A DNA stretch of 64,000 nt from Krasilnikovia cinnamomea (GTDB lineage Bacteria > Actinomycetota > Actinomycetes > Mycobacteriales > Micromonosporaceae): contig NZ_SHKY01000001.1 in the NCBI RefSeq assembly GCF_004217545.1, forward strand, positions 5,022,001 through 5,086,000. Direction: 5' to 3'. A model generated the notes under the pieces. It did not search any database and was not told the origin of the DNA. It saw only the letters and a program-made list of their open reading frames with translations. Shown piece by piece: positions 25,606 to 33,463 of this stretch; positions within the stretch are counted from its first letter, which is position 1; the number at the start of each line of letters is the position of its first letter. The translations under genes were made by a program, and so were the position numbers.

Positions 25606-26391
25606 TGCATGTCCGTTCACGCCTGCCGCAGGGCTGCAACCCCGGCGCCAGCCCGGCCCTGCTGGGCGGCGCGACCGGCCCGCGAAGCGGGCCGTTTTAA
25701 ACCCGCATAGAAACTCCTCACAACATCAGGCTCGGATCACACAGGCTCGGCACATCAGGCTCGGCACAGGCTCGGCATTGGCTGGATCGGCCCCGCCCGA
25801 GCTGGTTGAGGGACCGAGGGTCAATCGAAGGTGAGCTGCGGGAGCCTCATGATCAGCGATCATCGGGGTCTCGGGAATTTTCCATCAGCCGCGCCCAGCG
25901 GCCGCCCAACCGCTCTGCACGCGATACCGACTGTAGGTTTGCTCGCCGGCGAGGCTGCCTATAGAGATGTTCTCAGCGGTGCCCGTTCCTTCCAAAGCTT
26001 CACCCATTCCCACGTTCCAAGCTCAGAACCAATACTCTACGTTGCGCAGAGAGCATATGACCGACTTGGCGAGGGGGCTTGGCAGCATATTTCTCCCCAT
26101 GGCTATGAGACTGGGTCGAATGAGGAGGCTGGCAGTGAGCTCAGCGGCCCGCCTGGTGACCTGCGCCTGGGGGCAGGGCACATCGTGCCCATGACTGAGT
26201 CTCATCAGGCGGTCCTGAGTGCTTCGAGCAACGGTTCGAATGATCTCGTCAGGCTGGCGATTACAGCTGCGCCTTCTTGGCTGTGCTAAAGCGACGGTCG
26301 CCCGATGACACCAGACTTTGTGTAGCCGGCCATCCCGAGTGCCAGGAGGAGGGTCGCTCGTCAGCTGCCCAGGCTGGGTCCCGCCCGGCCG
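25606..26391. other. Gene-poor stretch with no convincing coding sequence
   Basis: Apart from the hairpin at 25677-25695 nothing here reads as a gene. Direct echoes of CAGGCTCGGCAC and CATCAGGCTCGG occur at about 25727-25775. A 152-codon open frame at 25831-26289 has mixed codon use and no motif. The composition is the least GC-rich in the window. Confidence 0.6.
25677..25700 (+). terminator. Rho-independent-type terminator with T-run
   Basis: CGGCCCGC / GCGGGCCG stem (25677-25684 and 25688-25695) with a GAA loop, followed by TTTTAA. This is the most classical terminator in the window, yet no gene ends directly before it. Confidence 0.65.
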
Positions 26392-26514
26392 CGCGTCACC
26401 GCCGACATCTACGCCCACGTGAGGCCGCCTCTGCACCGCAACGCCATCGAAGCACTCAATCAGGTACTCGACCGCCACCCGGCCAAACCCTCCGTCAGCA
26501 GGGCGTTCCGTTGA
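26392..26514 (+). pseudogene. Remnant of tyrosine recombinase (integrase) C-terminus
   Basis: One frame reads RVTADIYAHVRPPLHRNAIE, then ALNQVLDRHPAK, to a TGA at 26512-26514. This is the extreme C-terminal signature of phage-type tyrosine recombinases, with the catalytic Tyr in TADIYAHV. No preceding catalytic Arg/His motifs are found upstream in any frame, so only the last 40 residues or so remain. It indicates that an integrated element once occupied this stretch. Confidence is limited by the short length. Confidence 0.5.
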
Positions 26515-26519
26515 GGAGG

Positions 26520-26909
26520 TCGGCGGGTCGTCGGGTCGTGGCGTGCGGGTGCCGAGGTTGACGTACCAGGACCGTCGACCTTTCTGACCGTCACCTGATC
26601 GGTGATCCTGTTGCGATCGGAAACCGTGGCGGTGAGGCGGGCGGCATCCGGGTCTCCGGTTACCGGGTTCGCGAGCCAGCTGGTCTGGACGCCGATCCAT
26701 TTCTGGTCGCCAATGGCGGCGATCTTCTCGTCGATCTCGCCAACCTGGTCCAGCCGTGGGTTGTCAGCTCGACGAGGCGGTCCCGGTCGCCCCGCTGAAG
26801 GGCGTCCACGTACGCGTCGATGACCTGTTCCCTGCCCATGCCGGCGGTCGGAGACCCAGGGCAGCATCACCGCCACGGCGAGGATGCATCGAACCAGCTC
26901 GCCCTGCAT
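26520..26909 (-). pseudogene. Frameshifted secreted/lipoprotein-like gene
   Basis: Pieces of one plausible protein appear in successive minus-strand frames. A hydrophobic start is MQGELVRCILAVAVMLPWV; then MGREQVIDAYVDALQRGDRD in a second frame. Next is PRLDQVGEIDEKIAAIGDQK and WLANPVTGDPDAARL back in the first, and finally WYVNLGTRTPRPDDPP in a third. Joined, they resemble a small exported protein with an NTF2-like fold. Three frame changes mean it is inactive, or that the assembly contains errors here. The 3' end abuts the integrase remnant. Confidence 0.4.
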
Positions 26910-26966
26910 GCGTACTCCCGCACGACTCGCCGTCAAACCCAACAATGATCAGGACCCCGGACGGGA

Positions 26967-26997
26967 CCGGGCCGGCACCGCACCGGTGCCGGCCCGG
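26967..26997 (-). terminator. GC hairpin terminator of sigma/CU044_5270 operon
   Basis: CCGGGCCGGCACCG (26967-26980) pairs perfectly with the arm at 26984-26997 over a 3-nt loop, 15 bp beyond the stop at 27012. No T-run on the minus strand. Confidence 0.65.
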
Positions 26998-27011
26998 AGT
27001 GTACGGCCGGG

Positions 27012-28025
27012 TCAGGGCAGCTGGCCCGGCCGGTCGACGAAGGCGGTGACCAGGTTGGCCGACGAGCTCGCCACGTCACCCGCCTGGAAGTCCGCGAAGG
27101 CGCGGGTGAGGGTCTTCCGTTCCCCGAGGAACGCGTGGGTGTGCGCGTCGAAGATCAGGTCGGAGCGCGTTCCCCGGGCGTCCTCGGGCATCCCGATCGC
27201 CACGCCGGAGCGGCCGGCCTCGTCGGTGACGGCACCGACCAGCTTCGTGCCGGGGACGTCGGCGAGCGCACCGAACACGGCCCCCAGTTGCGCCGGGGTC
27301 AGGTACCGCTCACGGATCAGGTCACCGGCGGTGATGAAGGCCTGCACGTCACGCGGATTGTCGCCCTGGCTGTGCTCGTAGAGGTAGCGGCGCATGGCCC
27401 CGGCCTCGGTCGGCAGGTCCGCCTGGAACGCCGCATGCGGCTGGCAGGTGGCGGCGTCGTCGACGCCCCGGGCGGGCCGTCCATCCAATCCGACCTTCTT
27501 CCCGTTCTTGCACCCGGGCAGTTCGATGCGGTTCCACGGGCCCGTGCTGCCCTTGGCCCGCCGCAGGAGCAGACCGGCCTTGCTCCCGTCCACGGACAGC
27601 CAGATCCGGCGGTGCTTGGCGTTCAGCTTGTACTCCGTCTTGCCGCCGGGCAGGTCGCGAGTCTCCACGTCGGAGCCGATGGACTCGACGTACACGAATC
27701 GTCCGGGGTCGATCTTGGGGGTGGGCTGGGCCGCCTCGTGAGCGGCCGCCGCGCGCAGGATCTGCGCCGCGGCCGCCTGGGATGCCGGGGGGCGGTGGTC
27801 GATGGAGACCACCTGGGAGACCAGTACGGCGCCGGTGACGACCGCGGCGAGGCCGCCGGCCAGCACCAGCCGCCCGGGGTGCCCGAGGCGGCCCCAGCCT
27901 GCCCTGCGGGAGCGGGCCGTACCGTGGAACTGTGCCAGTGTCCGCTGGCGGGCTTCCGGCGACGGGCCGTCGGCGCCGTCCAGGGTCGCGCCGAATTCCT
28001 TGACTGCGGTCAGCTCGCGCATCAT
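27012..28025 (-). CDS. CU044_5270-family membrane protein (putative anti-sigma partner)
   Basis: A 337-residue protein with a short cytosolic N-terminus (about 55 residues), one transmembrane helix (LVLAGGLAAVVTGAVLVSQV) and a large extracytoplasmic domain of about 250 residues. Actinomycete CU044_5270 proteins are encoded next to ECF sigma factors and are presumed membrane anti-sigma factors or surface sensors. The outer domain has three Cys residues (GCKNG, TCQP). Its ATGATG start overlaps the stop of the sigma gene, and both share GAGGAG, so they are translationally coupled. Confidence 0.75.
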   Translation of the reverse strand: MMRELTAVKEFGATLDGADGPSPEARQRTLAQFHGTARSRRAGWGRLGHPGRLVLAGGLAAVVTGAVLVSQVVSIDHRPPASQAAAAQILRAAAAHEAAQPTPKIDPGRFVYVESIGSDVETRDLPGGKTEYKLNAKHRRIWLSVDGSKAGLLLRRAKGSTGPWNRIELPGCKNGKKVGLDGRPARGVDDAATCQPHAAFQADLPTEAGAMRRYLYEHSQGDNPRDVQAFITAGDLIRERYLTPAQLGAVFGALADVPGTKLVGAVTDEAGRSGVAIGMPEDARGTRSDLIFDAHTHAFLGERKTLTRAFADFQAGDVASSSANLVTAFVDRPGQLP

Positions 28026-28633
28026 TTCTCCTCGTCGAAGTCGATGGGATTGGTGTCGCCGAGGGCCTTGCGGACCCGCTCGCGGGCCCGGTGCAGCCGG
28101 GACCGCACCGTGCCGAGCTTGATCCCGAGCGCGTCGGCGACCTCCTGGTAGGTGAAGTCGTTCCACGCCACCAGCAGCAGCACGTCGCGGTCACCCGGCG
28201 CCAGCCCGGTCAGGGCCCGCACCAGCCCGGTCCGGGCCGCGGCCGCGCTGACGTGCTCGGCGACGCGGCTCGCCAGCCCGTCGTCGACCGGTTCGGTCGC
28301 GTCGGCCCGGGACAGCGCCCGGTAGCGCGCCAGCTCAGCGCGGCGCCGCCCGGCGATCAGCTTGGTGAGGATCCCGAACAGCCACGGCCGGGCGTCGAGA
28401 TAGTTGAGGTCGTACCGGTGCCGCCGGCGGAAGGCGGCCAGGAACGTCTCCGAGACCACGTCGTCGGCGTTTTCCGGGCCCAACCGTCGGGCCGCGTAGC
28501 GGAACAACTGGTCGGCGTAGCGGTCGTACAGCAGTGAGAAGCATTCACCGTTGCCCAGCGACGCCCTGATGACAGCGGCGTCGTCGGGTCTGGCGCCGAC
28601 GTCGTCGGCCAGCATGGTGGTGTGAACGGACAC
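28022..28633 (-). CDS. ECF-type RNA polymerase sigma factor
   Basis: A 203-residue sigma factor. Region 2 runs over roughly residues 25-95 (FSLLYDRYADQLFRYAARRL, then ENADDVVSETFLAAFRR). Region 4 covers residues 140-190 (LAPGDRDVLLLVAWNDFTYQ, then VADALGIKLGTVRSRLHRAR, the helix-turn-helix). There is no SnoaL-type C-terminal extension. It directs transcription from a dedicated promoter class, probably released by the membrane partner encoded next. GTG at 28633 is chosen since AGGGGA lies upstream; ATG at 28615 is possible. Divergent from the methyltransferase gene over about 130 bp. Confidence 0.85.
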   Translation of the reverse strand: MSVHTTMLADDVGARPDDAAVIRASLGNGECFSLLYDRYADQLFRYAARRLGPENADDVVSETFLAAFRRRHRYDLNYLDARPWLFGILTKLIAGRRRAELARYRALSRADATEPVDDGLASRVAEHVSAAAARTGLVRALTGLAPGDRDVLLLVAWNDFTYQEVADALGIKLGTVRSRLHRARERVRKALGDTNPIDFDEEK

Positions 28634-28762
28634 CCGTTTTCCCCTCGCCTGGTAACACGAACACCTATGTCTCCGCGCCAGCCCGCCAAAGGGTTCACGG
28701 TGTGGGGTGACGGCAGGAATTCCGGTTGCACGTTCGCGCAGGTCAACCAAGGATGCGTGGCC

Positions 28763-29527
28763 ATGTCCAGTGAGGTTGTGGAGCTGTTCGACCGGGTCGC
28801 CGATCGCTATGACGAGGTGCTGCCGTTCTTCGAGGCGTTCGGGCGGTTGTGCGTGGACCGGCTGCCCCCGCCCGGTCCCGGTGACCGCCTGCTGGACGTC
28901 GGCGCCGGGCGCGGCGCCATCGCCGTGCCGGCCCACGCCAGGGGGTTCGCGGTGACCGCGACGGACGCCTCGGCCGGCATGGTCGGGCGGCTGCGGCAGG
29001 AGCATCCCGAGCTGGACGCCCGGGTCATGGACGCGGGCCGGCTGGACTTCGACGACGACACCTTCGCCGTCGTGACCGCCGGTTTCGTCATGCACCTTCT
29101 CGACGATCCGCGGGCCGCCGTACGGGAGGTCAAGCGCGTGCTGAAGCCGGGCGGGCTGTTCGCGTTCACCGGCCCGGGGCGGGTGCCGGACGGATTCGAG
29201 TTCGCCGACGGGTCCGACGCCCTGTTTGCGGAGTTCGCCCAGTACCTGCCGCCGCGCGGCGGCATGGGTGAACCCTTCGAGGAGTTGGCGGCGCTGGCCG
29301 CCGAGGGTTTCACCGACCTCGACGAGACGGATCTGCGCATCGAGTTGGCCGTCCCGGACGCCGAGACGTTCTGGCAGTGGTTGCAGACGCACGGCACCCG
29401 CAAGTTCTTCGACGATCTCAGCGCGGGGCACCGGGCGGAGTTCCGCGCCCGGCTGATTGCTGACCTGGAGTCGCGCGAGCGCGTCGTGCTGCACCGGTAC
29501 GCCTGGCTGTATCGCGGCCGGGCCTGA
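28763..29527 (+). CDS. Class I SAM-dependent methyltransferase
   Basis: A 254-residue protein. The SAM-binding motif I DRLLDVGAGRGAIAV (about residues 45-60), motif II acidic VTATDASAGM and motif III FAVVTAGFVMHLLDDP are all present, as in the UbiE/Methyltransf_11 group. The acceptor is unknown; the small molecule could be a quinone or a secondary metabolite. The ATG at 28763 follows AAGGA nine bases upstream; earlier in-frame codons would add sequence without family similarity. It is divergent from the sigma factor gene and followed by the ArsR regulator after 53 bp. Confidence 0.8.
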   Translation: MSSEVVELFDRVADRYDEVLPFFEAFGRLCVDRLPPPGPGDRLLDVGAGRGAIAVPAHARGFAVTATDASAGMVGRLRQEHPELDARVMDAGRLDFDDDTFAVVTAGFVMHLLDDPRAAVREVKRVLKPGGLFAFTGPGRVPDGFEFADGSDALFAEFAQYLPPRGGMGEPFEELAALAAEGFTDLDETDLRIELAVPDAETFWQWLQTHGTRKFFDDLSAGHRAEFRARLIADLESRERVVLHRYAWLYRGRA

Positions 29528-29549
29528 CGCTGATCTCCGTGGGGTTGCT

Positions 29550-29561
29550 AAAGATATCTTT
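29550..29561 (+). promoter_or_regulatory. AAAGATATCTTT operator
   Basis: A perfect 12-bp palindrome 19 bp before the ArsR-family start, with the partial echo CTAAAG on both sides. Probably the autoregulatory binding site of the regulator encoded immediately downstream. Confidence 0.5.
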
Positions 29562-29580
29562 CTAAAGCATCCTCTAGGGT

Positions 29581-30183
29581 ATGCCGGACGGGACACCTGA
29601 CCACTCGATCAAGATCACTGACCCGCGCATGCTGCGGGCCTACGCCCACCCGCTGCGGATGCGCCTGATCGGGCTCCTGCGCAGCGAGGGCCCCATGACC
29701 GCCACCCAGGCCGCGAGCCGGCTCGACGACAACGTGCCGAACTGCTCGTTCCATCTGCGGCAGCTCGCCAAGTACGGGCTCGCCGAACGCGCGCCGGGAG
29801 CCGACGGCCGGGAGCGGCCGTGGCGGGCCACCGCGCAGTCGACGTCCTGGGACGACGACACCGACGATCCGGCCATGCGGGCGGCGGCGGACGAGCTCAA
29901 CGGCGTGCTGCTGGGCCTGTTCGTGCAGCGTGCCCAGGACTATCTCGCCGTGCGCGCTGACGAGCCCGCCGAATGGCGCGCCGCGGCGGGCTTCAACGAC
30001 GCGCTGCTGCACGTCACCGCCGCGGAGTTGCGCGAGCTGACGGCGGAGATCGAGGAGCTGTTTTCCCGGTACGACGAACGGCTCACCGACCCGGCGAAGC
30101 GGCCGCCGTCGTCGCGCCCCGTACAGCTCATCCAGATGGCGCTGCCGCGCGGCCCCGTACCCGACGGGGGCGACCGTGGGTGA
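29581..30183 (+). CDS. ArsR-family winged-helix transcriptional regulator
   Basis: A 200-residue regulator. A winged helix-turn-helix occupies residues 15-85 (AYAHPLRMRLIGLLRSEGPM, TATQAASRLDDNVPNCSFHL and RQLAKYGLAE). A helical C-terminal part follows that in this branch binds a ligand or dimerises. The metal-binding ELCVCDL box of classical ArsR is absent, so it belongs to the broader HTH_20 branch. Its stop overlaps the start of the MFS gene by eight bases, so it probably represses that exporter and itself through the palindrome at 29550. Confidence 0.8.
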   Translation: MPDGTPDHSIKITDPRMLRAYAHPLRMRLIGLLRSEGPMTATQAASRLDDNVPNCSFHLRQLAKYGLAERAPGADGRERPWRATAQSTSWDDDTDDPAMRAAADELNGVLLGLFVQRAQDYLAVRADEPAEWRAAAGFNDALLHVTAAELRELTAEIEELFSRYDERLTDPAKRPPSSRPVQLIQMALPRGPVPDGGDRG

Positions 30184-31447
30184 GCCGACCACCCTGGCGC
30201 GACCGGCGCCGCCGCGCCGTCGGCGCCTGCCGGACCCGCTGCACCGGCCCGCGTTCCGGCGGTACTTCTCGGCGCAGACCGTCTCCCTCATCGGCGACCA
30301 GGTCACCGTGCTCGCGTTGCCCCTGCTGGCCGCGCTCACCCTCGGCGCGGGGCCCGCCGAGATGGGCTACCTGACCGCCGCCGCGCTGCTGCCGAATCTG
30401 TTCTTCTCCCTGCCGGCCGGCGCCTGGGTGGACCGGTATCCGCGCAAGCGCCGACTCATGATCGTCGCCGACCTGGGCCGGGCGGGGCTGTTGCTGGCCG
30501 TGCCGCTGCTGTGGTGGGCGGACGCGTTGAGCCTGTCGCTCCTCTGTGTCGTCGCCTTCCTGGCCGGCACCCTCGCGGTGGTCTTCGAGGTCGCCCACAG
30601 CAGCCTGTTCGCCTCGCTGGTACCCCGCGCGGACTACGTCTCGGCCAACAGTCTGCTCAACGGCAGCCGGGCCCTGTCGTATCTGGCCGGGCCGAGCCTC
30701 GGTGGTGTGCTGGTGCAGGTGCTCACCGCACCGTTCGCCCTGGTCGCCGACGTGCTCACCTACCTGGCCTCGGCCCGGCTGCTCGCCCGCGCCGACATCG
30801 CCGAGCAGCCCGTGGACCGCAGCCCCGGCCCGCGCCTGGTCGCCGGCGTGCGGTACGTGGCCCGATCCCCGATCCTGCGGGCCGTCCTGCTCGGCACCAC
30901 CACGCTCAACCTGTTCAACTACCTCTTCGCCGCGCTGTTCATCCTGTACGTGACGAAGCACCTGCACGTCGCCCCGGGCACGCTCGGCCTGGTCATCGGC
31001 GCCGGTGCGGCGGGCGGACTGCTCGGCGCGGTGATCACCGGCCCGGTCAGCCGCCGCATCGGCATCGGCCCGGCGCTGATCCTTGGCCTTGTGGCGTTCC
31101 CGGCTCCGCTGATCCTCGTACCCGCCGCCGGTGGACCTCCGGCGCTGGTGCTCACCCTGCTGTTCGCGGCGGAGTTCGTCTCGGCCCTGGGCGTCATGCT
31201 GCTCGACATCACCGCCGGGTCGGTGCAGACCGCGGCGACGCCGCAGCCGATGCTGGCCGTGGTCGCCGGGTTCGACCGCACCGTCAACTACGGCATCCGG
31301 CCCCTCGGCGCGGTGCTCGGCGGCGCGCTGGGCGCCACGATCGGGATCCGCCCCACGCTGTGGATCGCCACGCTCGGGGCGCTGCTCGGGGCCCTGTGGG
31401 TGCTCTTCTCCCCGTTGCGCACCATGCGTCAGCTCCCGGAGCAATGA
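30176..31447 (+). CDS. MFS transporter controlled by ArsR-type regulator
   Basis: A 423-residue membrane protein with about 12 hydrophobic segments. FRRYFSAQTVSLIGDQVTVL opens helix 1 and DRYPRKRRLMIVADLGRAG is the motif A loop. The plan matches the enterobactin-exporter/tetracycline-like MFS group of actinomycetes. The GTG start overlaps the regulator gene, indicating one transcript. Predicted to export a toxic compound or a product of the upstream methyltransferase; the substrate is unknown. Confidence 0.8.
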   Translation: MGEPTTLARPAPPRRRRLPDPLHRPAFRRYFSAQTVSLIGDQVTVLALPLLAALTLGAGPAEMGYLTAAALLPNLFFSLPAGAWVDRYPRKRRLMIVADLGRAGLLLAVPLLWWADALSLSLLCVVAFLAGTLAVVFEVAHSSLFASLVPRADYVSANSLLNGSRALSYLAGPSLGGVLVQVLTAPFALVADVLTYLASARLLARADIAEQPVDRSPGPRLVAGVRYVARSPILRAVLLGTTTLNLFNYLFAALFILYVTKHLHVAPGTLGLVIGAGAAGGLLGAVITGPVSRRIGIGPALILGLVAFPAPLILVPAAGGPPALVLTLLFAAEFVSALGVMLLDITAGSVQTAATPQPMLAVVAGFDRTVNYGIRPLGAVLGGALGATIGIRPTLWIATLGALLGALWVLFSPLRTMRQLPEQ

Positions 31448-31457
31448 GGCCAGGCGC

Positions 31458-32228
31458 TCAGAGCACGCGGGTGGCGCCCTCCGCGGCGATCCGGGCGTCG
31501 AGGGCGGCGCGGTCCAGGTTCGCGCAGATGACGATCGACGCACCGGCGGTCAGCGGGGCCAGCAGCCAGGCGACCGGCTGTTCGTGCGCGGACGCGTCCA
31601 CCAGCAGCCGATCTCCGGGACGCAGGTCCAGCGACGCGGCGATGCCCTGCGCCACGGTCTCCCACTGGCGGAAGGTCGTGCCGTCGGGGCTGGCCGCGTC
31701 GGTGCCCAGGATCGAGGCGTACGGCGGCGGGCAGTCCGAGTAGCGGGCGACCTCGGTGAGGTAGTCCCGGTATCCGGCCGGGACCTCGGCCGCCGGGGTG
31801 TCGCGTGAGTCCAGGCCCAGCACGAACCGGTGCCGGGCCTCGGGCACCACCTCCAGCCAGCTACCCAGGCGCTGGCGGGACACGAACACGGCCTCCACCG
31901 GCTCGTCGGCGTCCGTGTCGGCCGGGGACAGGCCCGCGCTCGCCCACGGGCGGAACGACACGGCGATCCCCACCGACCACGCGCCGAGCAGCACGGCGGC
32001 GGTCTGCCAGTGCGGCGGCAACAGCACCGCGGCGCGGTCGCCGACACTGAGGCCGCACCCGTCGTACAGCAGCCCGGCGGTCCGCGCGGCCCAGGTCCCC
32101 AGGGCGTCGGCGGTCAGCTCGATGCGTTCACCGGTCGCGTCGTCGCAGTACGTGAGCAGGGCACGGCCGGACCGGGCGGGTGCCGTGCCGCCGTGCACGG
32201 CGGTCCCGGTGGAGGCGTTCGGCTGCAT
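31458..32228 (-). CDS. TIGR03089-family protein (degenerate AMP-binding enzyme fold)
   Basis: A 256-residue protein of an actinobacterial family related to the N-terminal domain of acyl-CoA synthetases. The order ERIELTADALGTWAARTAGL, CGLSVGDRAAVLLPPHWQTA and GAWSVGIAV follows the adenylate-forming fold. The ATP-binding TSGTTG-type motif is reduced (SPDGTTF) and the C-terminal domain is missing. It is therefore probably not a functional ligase. It converges with the MFS gene with only 10 bp between stops. ATG 32228 has GGGAG six bases upstream. Confidence 0.8.
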   Translation of the reverse strand: MQPNASTGTAVHGGTAPARSGRALLTYCDDATGERIELTADALGTWAARTAGLLYDGCGLSVGDRAAVLLPPHWQTAAVLLGAWSVGIAVSFRPWASAGLSPADTDADEPVEAVFVSRQRLGSWLEVVPEARHRFVLGLDSRDTPAAEVPAGYRDYLTEVARYSDCPPPYASILGTDAASPDGTTFRQWETVAQGIAASLDLRPGDRLLVDASAHEQPVAWLLAPLTAGASIVICANLDRAALDARIAAEGATRVL

Positions 32229-32446
32229 CGGCAGCTCCCAGCGGACGTGGTCGACGGTGCGAGCAGACCCTACCGCCTGCGTGGCGCCGCGCGGCCCGGA
32301 TCGCGGCACGGCTACCCGTCCGGTCCGCGCCGTGCGGCGACTTCATCCGGCGCGGGGGATCTCGCCGGCGGCCGGGCGGGCGACGCTGGGACGGCCGACG
32401 CCAACGGGGCCCGGTCGCGTTCCCGCCATGATCAGGGAGGCTTTCC

Positions 32447-32536
32447 ATGAACGGCTGGCTGATGTGGGGCCTCTTCCTGCCCATCCTGCTCGTCATCGCC
32501 GGAATCGTCACGCTGCGCCGCAAGAAGGGCCGCTGA
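32447..32536 (+). CDS. 29-aa single-span membrane peptide
   Basis: A tiny ORF with GGGAGG six bases before its ATG. The product is a hydrophobic helix, WLMWGLFLPILLVIAGIV, followed by the basic end TLRRKKGR, which fixes the topology with the C-terminus inside. It lies 43 bp before the RmlD-like gene on the same strand. No family recognised; small membrane peptides of this kind often modulate a neighbouring membrane protein. Confidence 0.55.
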   Translation: MNGWLMWGLFLPILLVIAGIVTLRRKKGR

Positions 32537-32579
32537 CACCGGCCACCGGGGTGGTCCGCGCGCGATACGGTCCGTACCC

Positions 32580-33410
32580 GTGACTCAACGGATCCTCATC
32601 ACCGGTGCCACCGGCCACCTCGGGCGCCGCACGGCGGCCCGCGCCGCGGATGCCGGTTGGACGGTCGTCGGCACGTACCTCACCGCCCCGGGCGTGGGGG
32701 CCGCCGAGCGGCTCGACGTGCGCGATCCGGTCGCGGTCCGTGAGCTGATGCGGCGAGTACGTCCGGACGTGGTGGTGCACGCCGCGGCGGGCCGCGACGA
32801 CTGGCGCGTGATCGCGGACGGCGCCGCGCACGTGGCGCTGGCGGCCGTGGCCGTCCGAGCCCGGCTGGTGCACCTGTCCAGCGACGCGCTGTTCTCCGGC
32901 CGGGAGGTCCACTACGACGAGTCGGCGCAGCCCGACCCGGTGTACCGCTACGGCGCGGCGAAGGCCGCGGCCGAGACGGCCGTGCGCGCGATCGATCCCG
33001 GCGCCGCCGTGGTCCGGACCTCGCTGATCCTCGGCGACGGGACCGGTGTCCACGAAGTCCTGACCCACGACCTGATCGCCGGCCGCGCCGACGGGACGCT
33101 GTTCACCGATCAGATCCGTAAGCCCGTGCATGTGGACGATCTCGCCGACGCGCTGCTCGAACTGGCGACCAACGGGCACGCGGGCATCCTCAACGTGGCC
33201 GGCGCGGACGCGATCAGCCGCTACGACCTGGGCGTGCTGGTCGCCCGGCGCGACGGCCTCGACCCCACGCTCATCCCGGCGGGCACGATCGGCGACCGCG
33301 GTCTGCGGTTGCCCACCGACGTGCGGCTGCGTACGGAAAAGGCGACCGCGCTGCTGCGCACCCGCCTGCGCGGCGCCCACGAGTTCCTGGCCGCGCCCGT
33401 GGCGAGATAG
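32580..33410 (+). CDS. RmlD-like NAD(P)-dependent sugar-nucleotide reductase (extended SDR)
   Basis: A 276-residue Rossmann protein. The glycine-rich ITGATGHLGRR at residues 7-17 binds NAD(P). The YRYGAAKAAAE segment carries the catalytic Tyr-x3-Lys, with a Ser in LSSDALF, and RKPVHVDDLADALLEL is typical of dTDP-4-dehydrorhamnose reductase relatives. No rhamnose pathway genes are adjacent, so it may act on another sugar or in salvage. GTG start at 32580. Confidence 0.75.
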   Translation: MTQRILITGATGHLGRRTAARAADAGWTVVGTYLTAPGVGAAERLDVRDPVAVRELMRRVRPDVVVHAAAGRDDWRVIADGAAHVALAAVAVRARLVHLSSDALFSGREVHYDESAQPDPVYRYGAAKAAAETAVRAIDPGAAVVRTSLILGDGTGVHEVLTHDLIAGRADGTLFTDQIRKPVHVDDLADALLELATNGHAGILNVAGADAISRYDLGVLVARRDGLDPTLIPAGTIGDRGLRLPTDVRLRTEKATALLRTRLRGAHEFLAAPVAR

Positions 33411-33463
33411 GGGCGCTCGCCGATGTCGTGGCGCGCTTGTGCGGCGGCTGGCAGAGTGGCCGT

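Noticed and set aside
25831..26289. 152-codon plus-strand frame in the island
   Set aside because: No homology-like pattern, irregular codon use and no ribosome-binding site.
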